NCBI GenBank assembly: GCA_030598905.1
Contig: JAUVPA010000130.1
Location: 1-5,225 of the forward strand
Length of the DNA: 5,225 bases
Reading direction: 5' to 3'
Origin: Acidimicrobiia bacterium
Lineage (GTDB): Bacteria > Actinomycetota > Acidimicrobiia > Spongiisociales > UBA5794
Shown here: piece after piece, positions 1 to 5,051 of the stretch
Layout: the number at the start of each line of letters is the position of its first letter
Position numbering within the stretch: the first letter of the stretch is position 1
Made by a program: the position numbers and the translations under genes
The notes under the pieces: model-generated
Databases searched by the model: none
Told to the model about the DNA's origin: nothing
The model's input: only the letters and a program-made list of their open reading frames with translations

Positions 1-988
1 CATCGACTACGAGAACCTCGCGATCGGCGCCAGGGACGATCTCGGCATGGACTTCGACTTCAAACCCGTTGCAGACGCCCTGGCGGAGAGAGGTCGGGTG
101 GTCGTCAGGCGGGCCTATGCGGATTGGACGTCGTTCGAGGCCGATCGCCGCATGCTCACCGACAACCAAATCGAACTCATCGAAATCCCCCAGCGCCGGG
201 GCGCTGTTCGCAAGAACGCCGCCGACATCAAGATGGCCGTCGATGCCATCGAGCTGGCATTCGAGAGGGAGTACGTAACGACCTTCGTGGTGTGCACGGG
301 TGACAGCGACTTCACCCCTCTCGTCAACAAACTCCGGGAGTTGGACAAGCGCGTTATCGGTGTCGGACTGAAAGGCTCGACGTCGGCTCTGCTTCCACCG
401 GCCTGCGACGAGTTCCTCTTCTATGAGAATCTGGACGGACTCGACCTCCCGACGCCCGAGCGCTCCAAGGAAGCAACTCCGGAGGACCGCGAGGCGGCGA
501 AGAACGTGGATAACCTCGCCGCGCTGATCACGAGAACACTCACCGGAATACAGAGGACGGCGGGGAGTCAGGTCCGCTCGTCGAACCTGAAACGGGCCTT
601 GATCAGGAAGGACCCGACCTTCAATGAAGCCGACTACGGGTTCCGTGCGTTCGGGGAGCTGCTGCGTCATCTTCAGGGAAGCAACGTGATCGAGCTCAAC
701 GATGAGGGCCTTGCCGGGGATCCCGTCGTCACGTTCCCAGCGAGCGGGAGAGGGGAAGAGCCGGCGTTCGCTCTGTTGCACGACGTCGTCGCCACCCTGG
801 GCAAGGACGGGAACCCGGTCGACCTCTCCGGTCTGAAGAACGCGATGCGCAAGCGGGATCCAAGCTTTGTGGAGAAGCGGTTCGGCTATTCGTCATTCCT
901 CCAATTCGTCAAGGCTGCAGCCGCCCGCGGCTACGTGACGTACGAGTGGGACGACAGTGAGGGCGCATACCTCCTGACGGTTGCCTGA
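1..988 (+). CDS. NYN (PIN-like) domain protein with two C-terminal LOTUS/OST-HTH domains, 5' end missing
   Basis: Partial gene: the reading frame is open from base 2 and encodes IDYENLAIG before the first ATG (base 47), so that ATG is internal and the real start lies just left of the window. 328 residues are visible. Counting from the internal Met, the NYN nuclease-fold domain runs to about residue 130, with the opening Asp of IDYENL, Asp60 and Asp66 in the NAADIKMAVDAIEL helix, and Asp86/Asp88 in CTGDSDFTPL; these acidic residues form the metal site in NYN/LabA-like proteins. A charged linker (about 137-155) leads to two winged-helix OST-HTH/LOTUS modules, about 155-220 and 240-313, each with the repeated pattern LK.A...DP.F....G...F. 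Family knowledge: NYN domains are putative ribonucleases, and LOTUS domains bind RNA (G-rich or structured) or protein partners. A cytoplasmic RNA-processing or RNA-surveillance role is inference; the substrate is unknown. No signal peptide or membrane segment is seen in the visible part. Confidence 0.9.
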   Translation, partial: IDYENLAIGARDDLGMDFDFKPVADALAERGRVVVRRAYADWTSFEADRRMLTDNQIELIEIPQRRGAVRKNAADIKMAVDAIELAFEREYVTTFVVCTGDSDFTPLVNKLRELDKRVIGVGLKGSTSALLPPACDEFLFYENLDGLDLPTPERSKEATPEDREAAKNVDNLAALITRTLTGIQRTAGSQVRSSNLKRALIRKDPTFNEADYGFRAFGELLRHLQGSNVIELNDEGLAGDPVVTFPASGRGEEPAFALLHDVVATLGKDGNPVDLSGLKNAMRKRDPSFVEKRFGYSSFLQFVKAAAARGYVTYEWDDSEGAYLLTVA

Positions 989-1025
989 CGGGCACCTCTT
1001 CATCGCCAAGACGTTTGGGAAACCT

Positions 1026-1055
1026 TTGCCGACACGTCCCAGAACGAATTACAAT
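1026..1055 (+). promoter_or_regulatory. sigma70-like promoter for the small downstream gene
   Basis: A -35-like TTGCCG (1026-1031) and a -10 TACAAT (1050-1055, one mismatch to TATAAT) are separated by 18 nt. Transcription would begin near 1062, leaving a leader of about 18 nt that carries the GGAGGT ribosome binding site. It lies just after the NYN gene stop, so the small gene is probably transcribed on its own as well as by any read-through. Read by eye; no expression data. Confidence 0.6.
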
Positions 1056-1062
1056 GATGTAA
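1049..1062. promoter_or_regulatory. inverted repeat TTACA-N4-TGTAA over the -10 box, possible operator
   Basis: Perfect 5-bp arms (1049-1053 and 1058-1062) flank a 4-nt centre. The left arm overlaps the -10 hexamer and the right arm reaches the expected transcription start. A dimeric repressor site is possible, but the arms are short and the repeat could be chance in an AT-rich promoter core. Confidence 0.3.
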
Positions 1063-1069
1063 CTCGTTT

Positions 1070-1075
1070 GGAGGT
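1070..1075 (+). promoter_or_regulatory. ribosome binding site GGAGGT that fixes the TTG start at 1080
   Basis: GGAGGT ends 4 nt before TTG 1080. It is the strongest Shine-Dalgarno match seen in the window. It argues against the longer reading frame beginning at TTG 981, which would overlap the NYN gene stop and place its extra N-terminus across the promoter. Confidence 0.75.
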
Positions 1076-1079
1076 CCCA

Positions 1080-1463
1080 TTGGCAGTAGCGGTCCAAGAG
1101 GTCGCCACCGAAGTCGATCAAGTCGTCGATGTGGTGCAATCGGTGTACCGATCGCATCTCGAGACGGTAGAGACGGGCCCACTCGCGGAATTCGTGGCGG
1201 CTCCCGGCGGGGCGGGAACCCTTCGTGCTGTATCGATTCCGGCCCAGCACGAAGTCGAAGTTGTGCTCGACGAGGATGCAGATCCGGCAATCGTTGCGGT
1301 GGCAGCCTGGGCGCTCGCCGAGCGCGGTTGGTCGATCACGGTGCTCACCCGAATCGATCGGCTCGGCGAGGCTCACCTTGCTCTGCGGGGAGTGCCGTGC
1401 CGGCTCCAGGGATGGTGGACCGACGGCGTCGGGGTCGAATTCGGTTGTTACGAGGTGGCCTGA
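1080..1463 (+). CDS. small hypothetical protein, 127 residues, family not recognised
   Basis: I do not recognise a family. The start at TTG 1080 is chosen because of the GGAGGT site and the promoter directly upstream. The first ~30 residues look like an amphipathic helix (VQEVATEVDQVVDVVQSVY). They are followed by a Gly/Ala turn (APGGAG), a probable strand (HEVEVVLDED), a helix (AIVAVAAWALAERG), then alternating strand-like segments (WSITVLTRID, EAHLALRG) ending in a Trp/Gly-rich tail (GWWTDGVGVEFGCYEVA). The protein is acidic, with no signal peptide, membrane segment, metal-binding cluster or nucleotide-binding loop. The layout suggests a small soluble alpha/beta domain. It sits between the NYN and HAD genes, separated from the former by 91 nt and from the latter by 46 nt, probably as its own unit. 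Coding status rests on promoter, RBS and composition, not homology. Confidence 0.72.
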   Translation: MAVAVQEVATEVDQVVDVVQSVYRSHLETVETGPLAEFVAAPGGAGTLRAVSIPAQHEVEVVLDEDADPAIVAVAAWALAERGWSITVLTRIDRLGEAHLALRGVPCRLQGWWTDGVGVEFGCYEVA

Positions 1464-1495
1464 GCTTGTGCTGCGGCCCCATCAGCCGTCCTCCT

Positions 1496-1503
1496 CCTAA
1501 CCT
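1496..1503 (+). promoter_or_regulatory. -10 box CCTAACCT placed for a leaderless start of the HAD gene
   Basis: TAACCT (1498-1503) fits the actinobacterial TANNNT -10 pattern and ends 6 nt before ATG 1510, so transcription would start at or next to the A of the ATG. No purine-rich ribosome binding site precedes this ATG (the upstream bases are CT-rich), which supports leaderless translation. No convincing -35 element is seen. Confidence 0.5.
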
Positions 1504-1509
1504 CAACAC

Positions 1510-2457
1510 ATGCCTCCTCCGCTGTATACCCAAACGGTCGTTGCCTTTGTCTGGGACTTCGACCGCACCCTGATTCCCGGCAACATGCAGGGTCCGATCT
1601 TCGACGAGTACGGCGTCGATGCTTCCACTTTCTGGGCTGAGGTCGAGGGCCTCGTCGACCATTACCAGCGGCTCGGCGTGCCCATCCAATCCGACACCGC
1701 TTACCTCGGTCACCTCCTCACGTACGTTCGCGAGGGCATCTTCAAGGACCTGACCAACGATCGTCTCCGCCAACTCGGCGGAAAGCTGCATCCCTCGCCG
1801 GGCATACCGGACTTCTTCGAAGAGACGCGACAACACGTGGCCTCCAACGAAGAGTTCGCCAAGGAAGGCATCACCGTCGAGCACTACGTCGTGTCGACAG
1901 GTCTACGGGCGATCATCGAAGGTTCGTCGATCGCCTCACACGTCGACGGCATTTGGGCCAACACCTTCATCGAGACGCCGGCCGGACCGGGCTACCTCAC
2001 CCAGCTTCCGGTTGCCGCGGCCGCGCCGATCAGCAACGTCGGCTACCAGATCGACAACACGTCGAAGACTCGAGCCCTTTTCGAGATCAACAAAGGCACC
2101 AACCGAAACCGCACGATCGATGTGAACGCCAGGATGTCTGAAGCTCAGCGCCGGGTGCCGATGCGCAACATGATCTACATCGCCGATGGGCCGTCCGATG
2201 TCCCGTGTTTCTCGATTCTGAACACGGCAGGGGGAAAGACGCTCGGCGTCTATCAGTTGCAGCCGGTCAACAACCACCGCCAGGTGAAAAAGCTCCAGGA
2301 CCAGGGTCGCATCCAGGGGCTCGCCGAGGCAGATTTCCGGCCCGGCAAGTCGGCTCATCTGTGGTTGACCGACAGCCTCGAGCAGATCTGCCACGACATC
2401 GTGGAGTCGCGGCGACGCGCATTCTCGGAAATCGAAGGTCCTCCCGGCCACGTCTGA
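1510..2457 (+). CDS. HAD-superfamily hydrolase (phosphatase-like)
   Basis: 315 residues, cytoplasmic, predicted to hydrolyse a phosphate ester through an aspartyl-phosphate intermediate. All HAD motifs are visible: motif I WDFDRTL (Asp16 nucleophile, Asp18 acid/base), motif II VVSTGL (Ser129 or Thr130), motif III SKTRALFEI (Lys186), and motif IV IYIADGPSDVP (Asp226 and Asp230 for Mg2+). About 100 residues between motifs I and II make a helical C1-type cap that should decide the substrate. The 57 residues between motifs II and III include an Ala/Pro-rich stretch (QLPVAAAAPI). ATG 1510 is the only reasonable start: motif I begins 15 residues in and the next ATG lies beyond it. It appears to be leaderless. 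Downstream it converges on the thioredoxin gene, with a hairpin between. The substrate cannot be named; phosphoserine-phosphatase-like relatives are the nearest comparison. Confidence 0.88.
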   Translation: MPPPLYTQTVVAFVWDFDRTLIPGNMQGPIFDEYGVDASTFWAEVEGLVDHYQRLGVPIQSDTAYLGHLLTYVREGIFKDLTNDRLRQLGGKLHPSPGIPDFFEETRQHVASNEEFAKEGITVEHYVVSTGLRAIIEGSSIASHVDGIWANTFIETPAGPGYLTQLPVAAAAPISNVGYQIDNTSKTRALFEINKGTNRNRTIDVNARMSEAQRRVPMRNMIYIADGPSDVPCFSILNTAGGKTLGVYQLQPVNNHRQVKKLQDQGRIQGLAEADFRPGKSAHLWLTDSLEQICHDIVESRRRAFSEIEGPPGHV

Positions 2458-2459
2458 GC

Positions 2460-2488
2460 CACCACGGCGAGTCGACGCCTTCGTGGTG
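2460..2488. terminator. hairpin between convergent HAD and thioredoxin genes, probable bidirectional terminator
   Basis: CACCACG (2460-2466) pairs perfectly with CGTGGTG (2482-2488). Inside it GCG (2467-2469) pairs with CGC (2476-2478), leaving a 6-nt loop and a 3-nt bulge. It begins 3 nt after the HAD stop and lies 10 nt from the thioredoxin stop. There is no T-run on either side, so this is a U-less or symmetrical hairpin terminator by position rather than a classic intrinsic one. Confidence 0.5.
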
Positions 2489-2498
2489 TCTCGCTGAT

Positions 2499-2918
2499 TC
2501 AGGCGACCGGAACTGCCCCGTTGGATTCGAGGGAGCGCTGTAGCTGGTCCTTCTTGACGAGGCCCGACGTGCGAAAACGCTGCGTTACACGCTTCCTGGG
2601 AGGTTCGCCGCCGTTGCGCTGACGCTTCTTCTTCGACAGTTTGCGTTGAGAGTTGGAGAGCAGGACGATCGTGGGGGTGGCCCGGATGCCGAACGTCTCG
2701 ATGGCGCCGGGAACGCGGTGGATGTCGACCTTCACGATGTGTGCCGATTCCCCGTACTCCCGTGCCAGCTCGTTCATGATCCCGTCCATCACCTGACACG
2801 GAGCACAGCCGGCTTGGTAGAAGTCGAGCAATACGGGCTTGCCCGTCTCGGTGAGCTCTTGGAGCTCCGAGATGTGGTTGAGCTTGCGCGCTTTGGTCTT
2901 TTTGCTGAACAGGGCCAC
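2499..2918 (-). CDS. thioredoxin-like protein with atypical GCAPC site and basic insertion
   Basis: 139 residues from GTG 2918, chosen because GGAGA ends 4 nt before it. The frame continues upstream to a TTG at 2984, but that lacks an RBS and overlaps the upstream gene's stop. Thioredoxin fold: strand VLLDFYQAG with the buried Asp32, redox pair Cys38-Ala-Pro-Cys41, partner helix, strand HIVKVDIHR, and the cis-Pro loop ATPTIVLL (Pro82). The usual active-site tryptophans are replaced: WCGPC is GCAPC, and the strand Trp is Tyr. After the strand IVLLSN comes a stretch of about 27 residues with 11 Lys/Arg (about 89-115) before the final strand and the C-terminal helix GLVKKDQLQRSLES; canonical thioredoxins have a short hairpin here. 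The short N-terminus is also basic (SKKTKARK). A thiol-disulfide role in the cytoplasm is likely; no signal peptide is seen. It lies 62 nt downstream of the Rv3369-like gene, possibly in one transcript. Confidence 0.87.
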   Translation of the reverse strand: MALFSKKTKARKLNHISELQELTETGKPVLLDFYQAGCAPCQVMDGIMNELAREYGESAHIVKVDIHRVPGAIETFGIRATPTIVLLSNSQRKLSKKKRQRNGGEPPRKRVTQRFRTSGLVKKDQLQRSLESNGAVPVA

Positions 2919-2922
2919 GGTG

Positions 2923-2927
2923 TCTCC
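2923..2927 (-). promoter_or_regulatory. ribosome binding site GGAGA that decides the GTG start of the thioredoxin gene
   Basis: On the - strand GGAGA ends 4 nt before GTG (2918-2916). It makes the 139-residue form preferable to the 161-residue frame from TTG 2984. The added 22 residues of that longer form resemble no part of a thioredoxin. Confidence 0.65.
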
Positions 2928-2936
2928 AACGCGATC

Positions 2937-2961
2937 AGCCGGGAGCTTATGCCGCCCGGCT
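2937..2961. repeat. 7-bp inverted repeat in the thioredoxin upstream region
   Basis: AGCCGGG (2937-2943) and CCCGGCT (2955-2961) are perfect arms around an 11-nt loop. On the - strand the loop contains TAAGCT (2949-2944), a TANNNT-type -10 candidate that would start transcription about 10 nt before the RBS. The element could be an operator, a weak hairpin terminator after the Rv3369-like gene, or chance. No T-run follows it. Confidence 0.35.
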
Positions 2962-2980
2962 CCGAACACGGCCCGCGTCT

Positions 2981-3382
2981 TCAAGCTCGGACGCGTCCGA
3001 TCGTGAGAATGACGGGGACGGGATAGTTCTCGGCGAACCAGTCCGGAGTCCAGCCGTATGCGTTCAAATAGCCGCGATACTTGTCGATGAATTCGGGCAC
3101 TTGGTTCGCCGGTGCGTGGTCCCGATCCATGACGGCCGTTGCCTGAAGCACCACGATGTCCATCCCGAGGCCGTCGCCGTCGAGGTGGAAGCTGACCTTG
3201 TCGTTGGTAGCGAGGTTGCGCGCTCGCGGCGTGTTGTCTCTGCTGAAGATGAGCAGTTGCCGATCCCCATCCCAGAGATACCAGACTGGTGACGACTGGG
3301 GCTGACCGGACGGTGAAACCGTCGTCAGCCAGCCGATTGTGCTGCGTTGGAGACGCTCTCGAGCGCGGTCGGAGAGATCCAT
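2981..3382 (-). CDS. PPOX-class, probable F420- or flavin-dependent oxidoreductase, Rv3369-like
   Basis: 133 residues from ATG 3382; another in-frame ATG at 3403 would add 7 residues. The shorter form is preferred because a TAACTT -10 box lies 7 nt before it. The sequence has the split beta-barrel (FMN-binding/pyridoxamine-phosphate-oxidase-like) pattern: helix LSDRARERLQ, then IGWLTTVSPSGQPQSSPVWY, then a strand pair with DGDRQLLIFSR, then TPRARNLATNDKVSFHLDGDG, then strand DIVVLQATAVMD, ending with a Tyr/Trp-rich helix and strand VPVILTIGRVRA. This order and length match the Rv3369 family, whose members are annotated as F420-dependent PPOX enzymes; the cofactor is inferred, not visible. It should act as a homodimer in the cytoplasm, reducing an unknown substrate. 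It is divergent from the TPP enzyme, with overlapping start codons, and lies upstream of the thioredoxin gene. Confidence 0.87.
   Translation of the reverse strand: MDLSDRARERLQRSTIGWLTTVSPSGQPQSSPVWYLWDGDRQLLIFSRDNTPRARNLATNDKVSFHLDGDGLGMDIVVLQATAVMDRDHAPANQVPEFIDKYRGYLNAYGWTPDWFAENYPVPVILTIGRVRA
3300..3330. repeat. 13-bp stem hairpin inside the Rv3369-like gene, upstream of the TPP-enzyme gene
   Basis: Outer arms GGCTGAC (3300-3306) and GTCAGCC (3324-3330) and inner arms GACGGT (3309-3314) and ACCGTC (3318-3323) form a nearly continuous stem with a 2-nt bulge (3307-3308) and a 3-nt loop (3315-3317). It lies in the codons for LTTVSPSGQPQ of the - strand gene and about 50 nt before the TPP-enzyme start. 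It could be a regulatory hairpin or operator for either gene, or a by-product of coding. Confidence 0.5.
3371..3376 (+). promoter_or_regulatory. ribosome binding site GGAGAG favouring the ATG at 3381 for the TPP enzyme
   Basis: GGAGAG ends 4 nt before ATG 3381. The alternative in-frame ATG 3402 has only a weak GGGAAG 9 nt upstream. The same bases encode Leu-Ser of the divergent gene, so the match could be accidental. Confidence 0.5.
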
Positions 3383-5045
3383 GGACGGGAAGTTAGGCGA
3401 CATGGCGAAGATTCACGGCGGCCGGGTGGTGGCAAGGGCTTTGCGCCGGGAGGGGGTTGACACCGTCTTCATGCTGACCGGAGGTCATGTGCTTCCCATT
3501 ATCGATGGCTGTGTCCTCGAAGGGATGAAGCTTGTCGACGTCCGCCACGAACAGGCCGCAGCTCATGCTGCCGACGCGTACGCGCGACTGACCGGCAAGC
3601 TCGGTGTCGCAGTGGTGACGGCCGGACCAGGCGTCACCGATGCGCTCACCGGTGTTGCCAACGCGTGGTATGCCCACACTCCGATGCTCCTGATCGGCGG
3701 CCGTCACCTCACCTCTGAGGATCTTCGAGGCGGGCTTCAGGAGATGGATCACCCACAGTTGTTCCGGTCCATCACGAAGTGGGCCGAGACCGCCCGGTCG
3801 GCCGCCCGCCTCCCCGAGTACGTCGCAACGGCGGCACGGGCAGCGTTTTCTGGACGCGGTGGCCCTACGTTCCTCGACATCCCCTGGGACATCTCCGCCG
3901 ACATGGTGGAGGAGTCCGCCATTGCGTGGCCGACGGGATATCGGGCCAATCACCCGGCCGGAGTAGCCGACGCCGTTCTCTCCGAGATCGTGAGCGCCTT
4001 GGCTTCCGCAGTGCAGCCGGTCATCTTTGGCGGGACGGGTCTGCGATGGACCTCGCAGCCGGGTTTTCCCCAGGCATTGGATGAGTTGGCCCTTGCCCTC
4101 CGAGCACCGGTCTACTTGAACAGTTTGGGTCGTGGCTCGCTGCCTTACGGTCACCCTTATCTCGGCAATCGGTCGCGGTCCTACGCCCTCGGCAAGGCGG
4201 ACGTTGTCCTGTCGCTCGGTGTCGATTGGGACTTCCGTACGGGCTTCGGCCAGCGTGTCAACCTCGACGCTTCGATTATTCAGATCGATGCCGACGCATC
4301 TCGCGTCGGATGGAACCGCGGTGCATCGGTGGGTGTCGTTGCCGATCCGGGGACAGTCGTCGCCCAGCTGGCCGCCATGGCCGGCAAGTTCGGCGTCACC
4401 GGGGACCGGGCATGGACGGAGGACGTGTTTGGTGTCGAGCGCGACAAGCAGCAGGTAGCCGTTGAGGCGTCCCTGTCTGACGCGTCGCCGGTGCACCCCG
4501 AACGGTTTGGCCGCGAAGTCGCTGAGTTCTTCGGATCGGATTCGATCGTCGCCGCAGACGGAGGTGACATCGTTTCCACAACGGCCAAGTGGCTGCAGAC
4601 GTCGAAGCCAGGAGGTTTGCTCGATCCCGGTCCGTTTGGCTGCCTCGGTGTCGGTGCCCCGTTCGCGATGGCGGCAAAAGCCGTCTCGCCCGACTCACGC
4701 GTCGGGATCGTCTTCGGCGACGGGTCTTTCGGTTTCAACGGCTTCGAGTTCGACTCGCTCGTTCGCCACGAGATGCCCGTCGTCGCGGCGTTGGGCAACG
4801 ACGGGGCGTGGAACAACATCAAGGTCATCCATCGCATGCTGTACCCCGATCGCATGGTTGGCTCCGATATCGGCGTCCGCCCCTATCACGATGTGGTGGA
4901 GGCACTCGGTGGCTACGGCGAGTTCGTTGATGACCCCAAGCAGCTCCGAGGGGCACTGGAGCGAGCCGAGGAGAGTGGCCTGCCTGCGCTGGTGAACGTG
5001 CACATCGCCGAGCAGATGCGCGTGAGCTCCGCCTACGGAATGTGA
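3381..5045 (+). CDS. thiamine-pyrophosphate-dependent enzyme, acetolactate synthase/2-hydroxyacyl-CoA lyase-like
   Basis: 554 residues from ATG 3381; 547 if it starts at ATG 3402, which begins MAKIHGGRVVARAL and may fit the family better. The three-domain ThDP-enzyme layout is visible. The PYR domain (about 9-172) has the cofactor-activating Glu57 in RHEQAAAHAADAYAR and the GPGVTDALTGVANAW loop. The central domain (about 191-331) has VIFGGTGLRW and the NADVV-like segment KADVVLSLG. The PP domain (about 371-546) has the Mg2+/diphosphate motif GDGSFGFNG (Asp447) and, after the usual spacing, GNDGAWNN (Asn473 and the Gly475 backbone as metal ligands). The full catalytic set suggests an active enzyme that cleaves or joins C-C bonds next to a carbonyl, in the cytoplasm. 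The residues typical of true acetolactate synthase, oxalyl-CoA decarboxylase or glyoxylate carboligase are not clear, so no gene name is given. No regulatory-subunit gene is adjacent, which weakens an IlvB assignment. No promoter is obvious upstream. Confidence 0.9.
   Translation: MDGKLGDMAKIHGGRVVARALRREGVDTVFMLTGGHVLPIIDGCVLEGMKLVDVRHEQAAAHAADAYARLTGKLGVAVVTAGPGVTDALTGVANAWYAHTPMLLIGGRHLTSEDLRGGLQEMDHPQLFRSITKWAETARSAARLPEYVATAARAAFSGRGGPTFLDIPWDISADMVEESAIAWPTGYRANHPAGVADAVLSEIVSALASAVQPVIFGGTGLRWTSQPGFPQALDELALALRAPVYLNSLGRGSLPYGHPYLGNRSRSYALGKADVVLSLGVDWDFRTGFGQRVNLDASIIQIDADASRVGWNRGASVGVVADPGTVVAQLAAMAGKFGVTGDRAWTEDVFGVERDKQQVAVEASLSDASPVHPERFGREVAEFFGSDSIVAADGGDIVSTTAKWLQTSKPGGLLDPGPFGCLGVGAPFAMAAKAVSPDSRVGIVFGDGSFGFNGFEFDSLVRHEMPVVAALGNDGAWNNIKVIHRMLYPDRMVGSDIGVRPYHDVVEALGGYGEFVDDPKQLRGALERAEESGLPALVNVHIAEQMRVSSAYGM
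3390..3397 (-). promoter_or_regulatory. -10 box CCTAACTT placed for a leaderless start of the Rv3369-like gene
   Basis: On the - strand TAACTT (3395-3390) ends 7 nt before ATG 3382, with no Shine-Dalgarno between. It shares CCTAAC-T with the box before the HAD gene. It lies within the first codons of the TPP-enzyme gene if that gene starts at 3381. No clear -35 element is seen. Confidence 0.5.
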
Positions 5046-5051
5046 CCGATC

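Noticed and set aside
47..49. ATG at 47 as the true start of the NYN gene
   Set aside because: The frame is open back to the left edge and encodes IDYENLAIG, the conserved first NYN strand with a metal-site Asp, so the start lies upstream of the window.
981..1079. Longer form of the small protein from TTG 981, overlapping the NYN stop by 8 nt
   Set aside because: The extra residues span the promoter, there is no RBS, and TTG 1080 has an ideal GGAGGT site.
909..1376. 155-codon open frame on the - strand over the small gene
   Set aside because: It is Arg/His-rich with no recognisable motif, and overlaps both the NYN end and the small gene's promoter. Typical antisense open frame in GC-rich DNA.
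1490..1497. CCTCCTCC tract resembling anti-Shine-Dalgarno, possibly masking an upstream RBS
   Set aside because: It could pair with the GGAGGT at 1070 on a read-through transcript, but nearly 400 nt apart and with such short low-complexity bases it is likely chance.
1936..2799. 287-codon open frame on the - strand across the HAD and thioredoxin genes
   Set aside because: It covers two well-supported genes and has Arg-rich low-information composition and no domain.
2922..3354. The same 11-mer GCGTTGGAGAC on the - strand at 2932-2922 and the + strand at 3344-3354
   Set aside because: Several 11-nt matches are expected by chance in a window of this size, and one copy is simply coding sequence of the Rv3369-like gene.
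3393..4496. 367-codon open frame on the - strand opposite the TPP enzyme
   Set aside because: The TPP enzyme has all family motifs on the + strand. The antisense translation is Arg/Gly/His-rich and motif-free, which is expected from GC skew at third positions.
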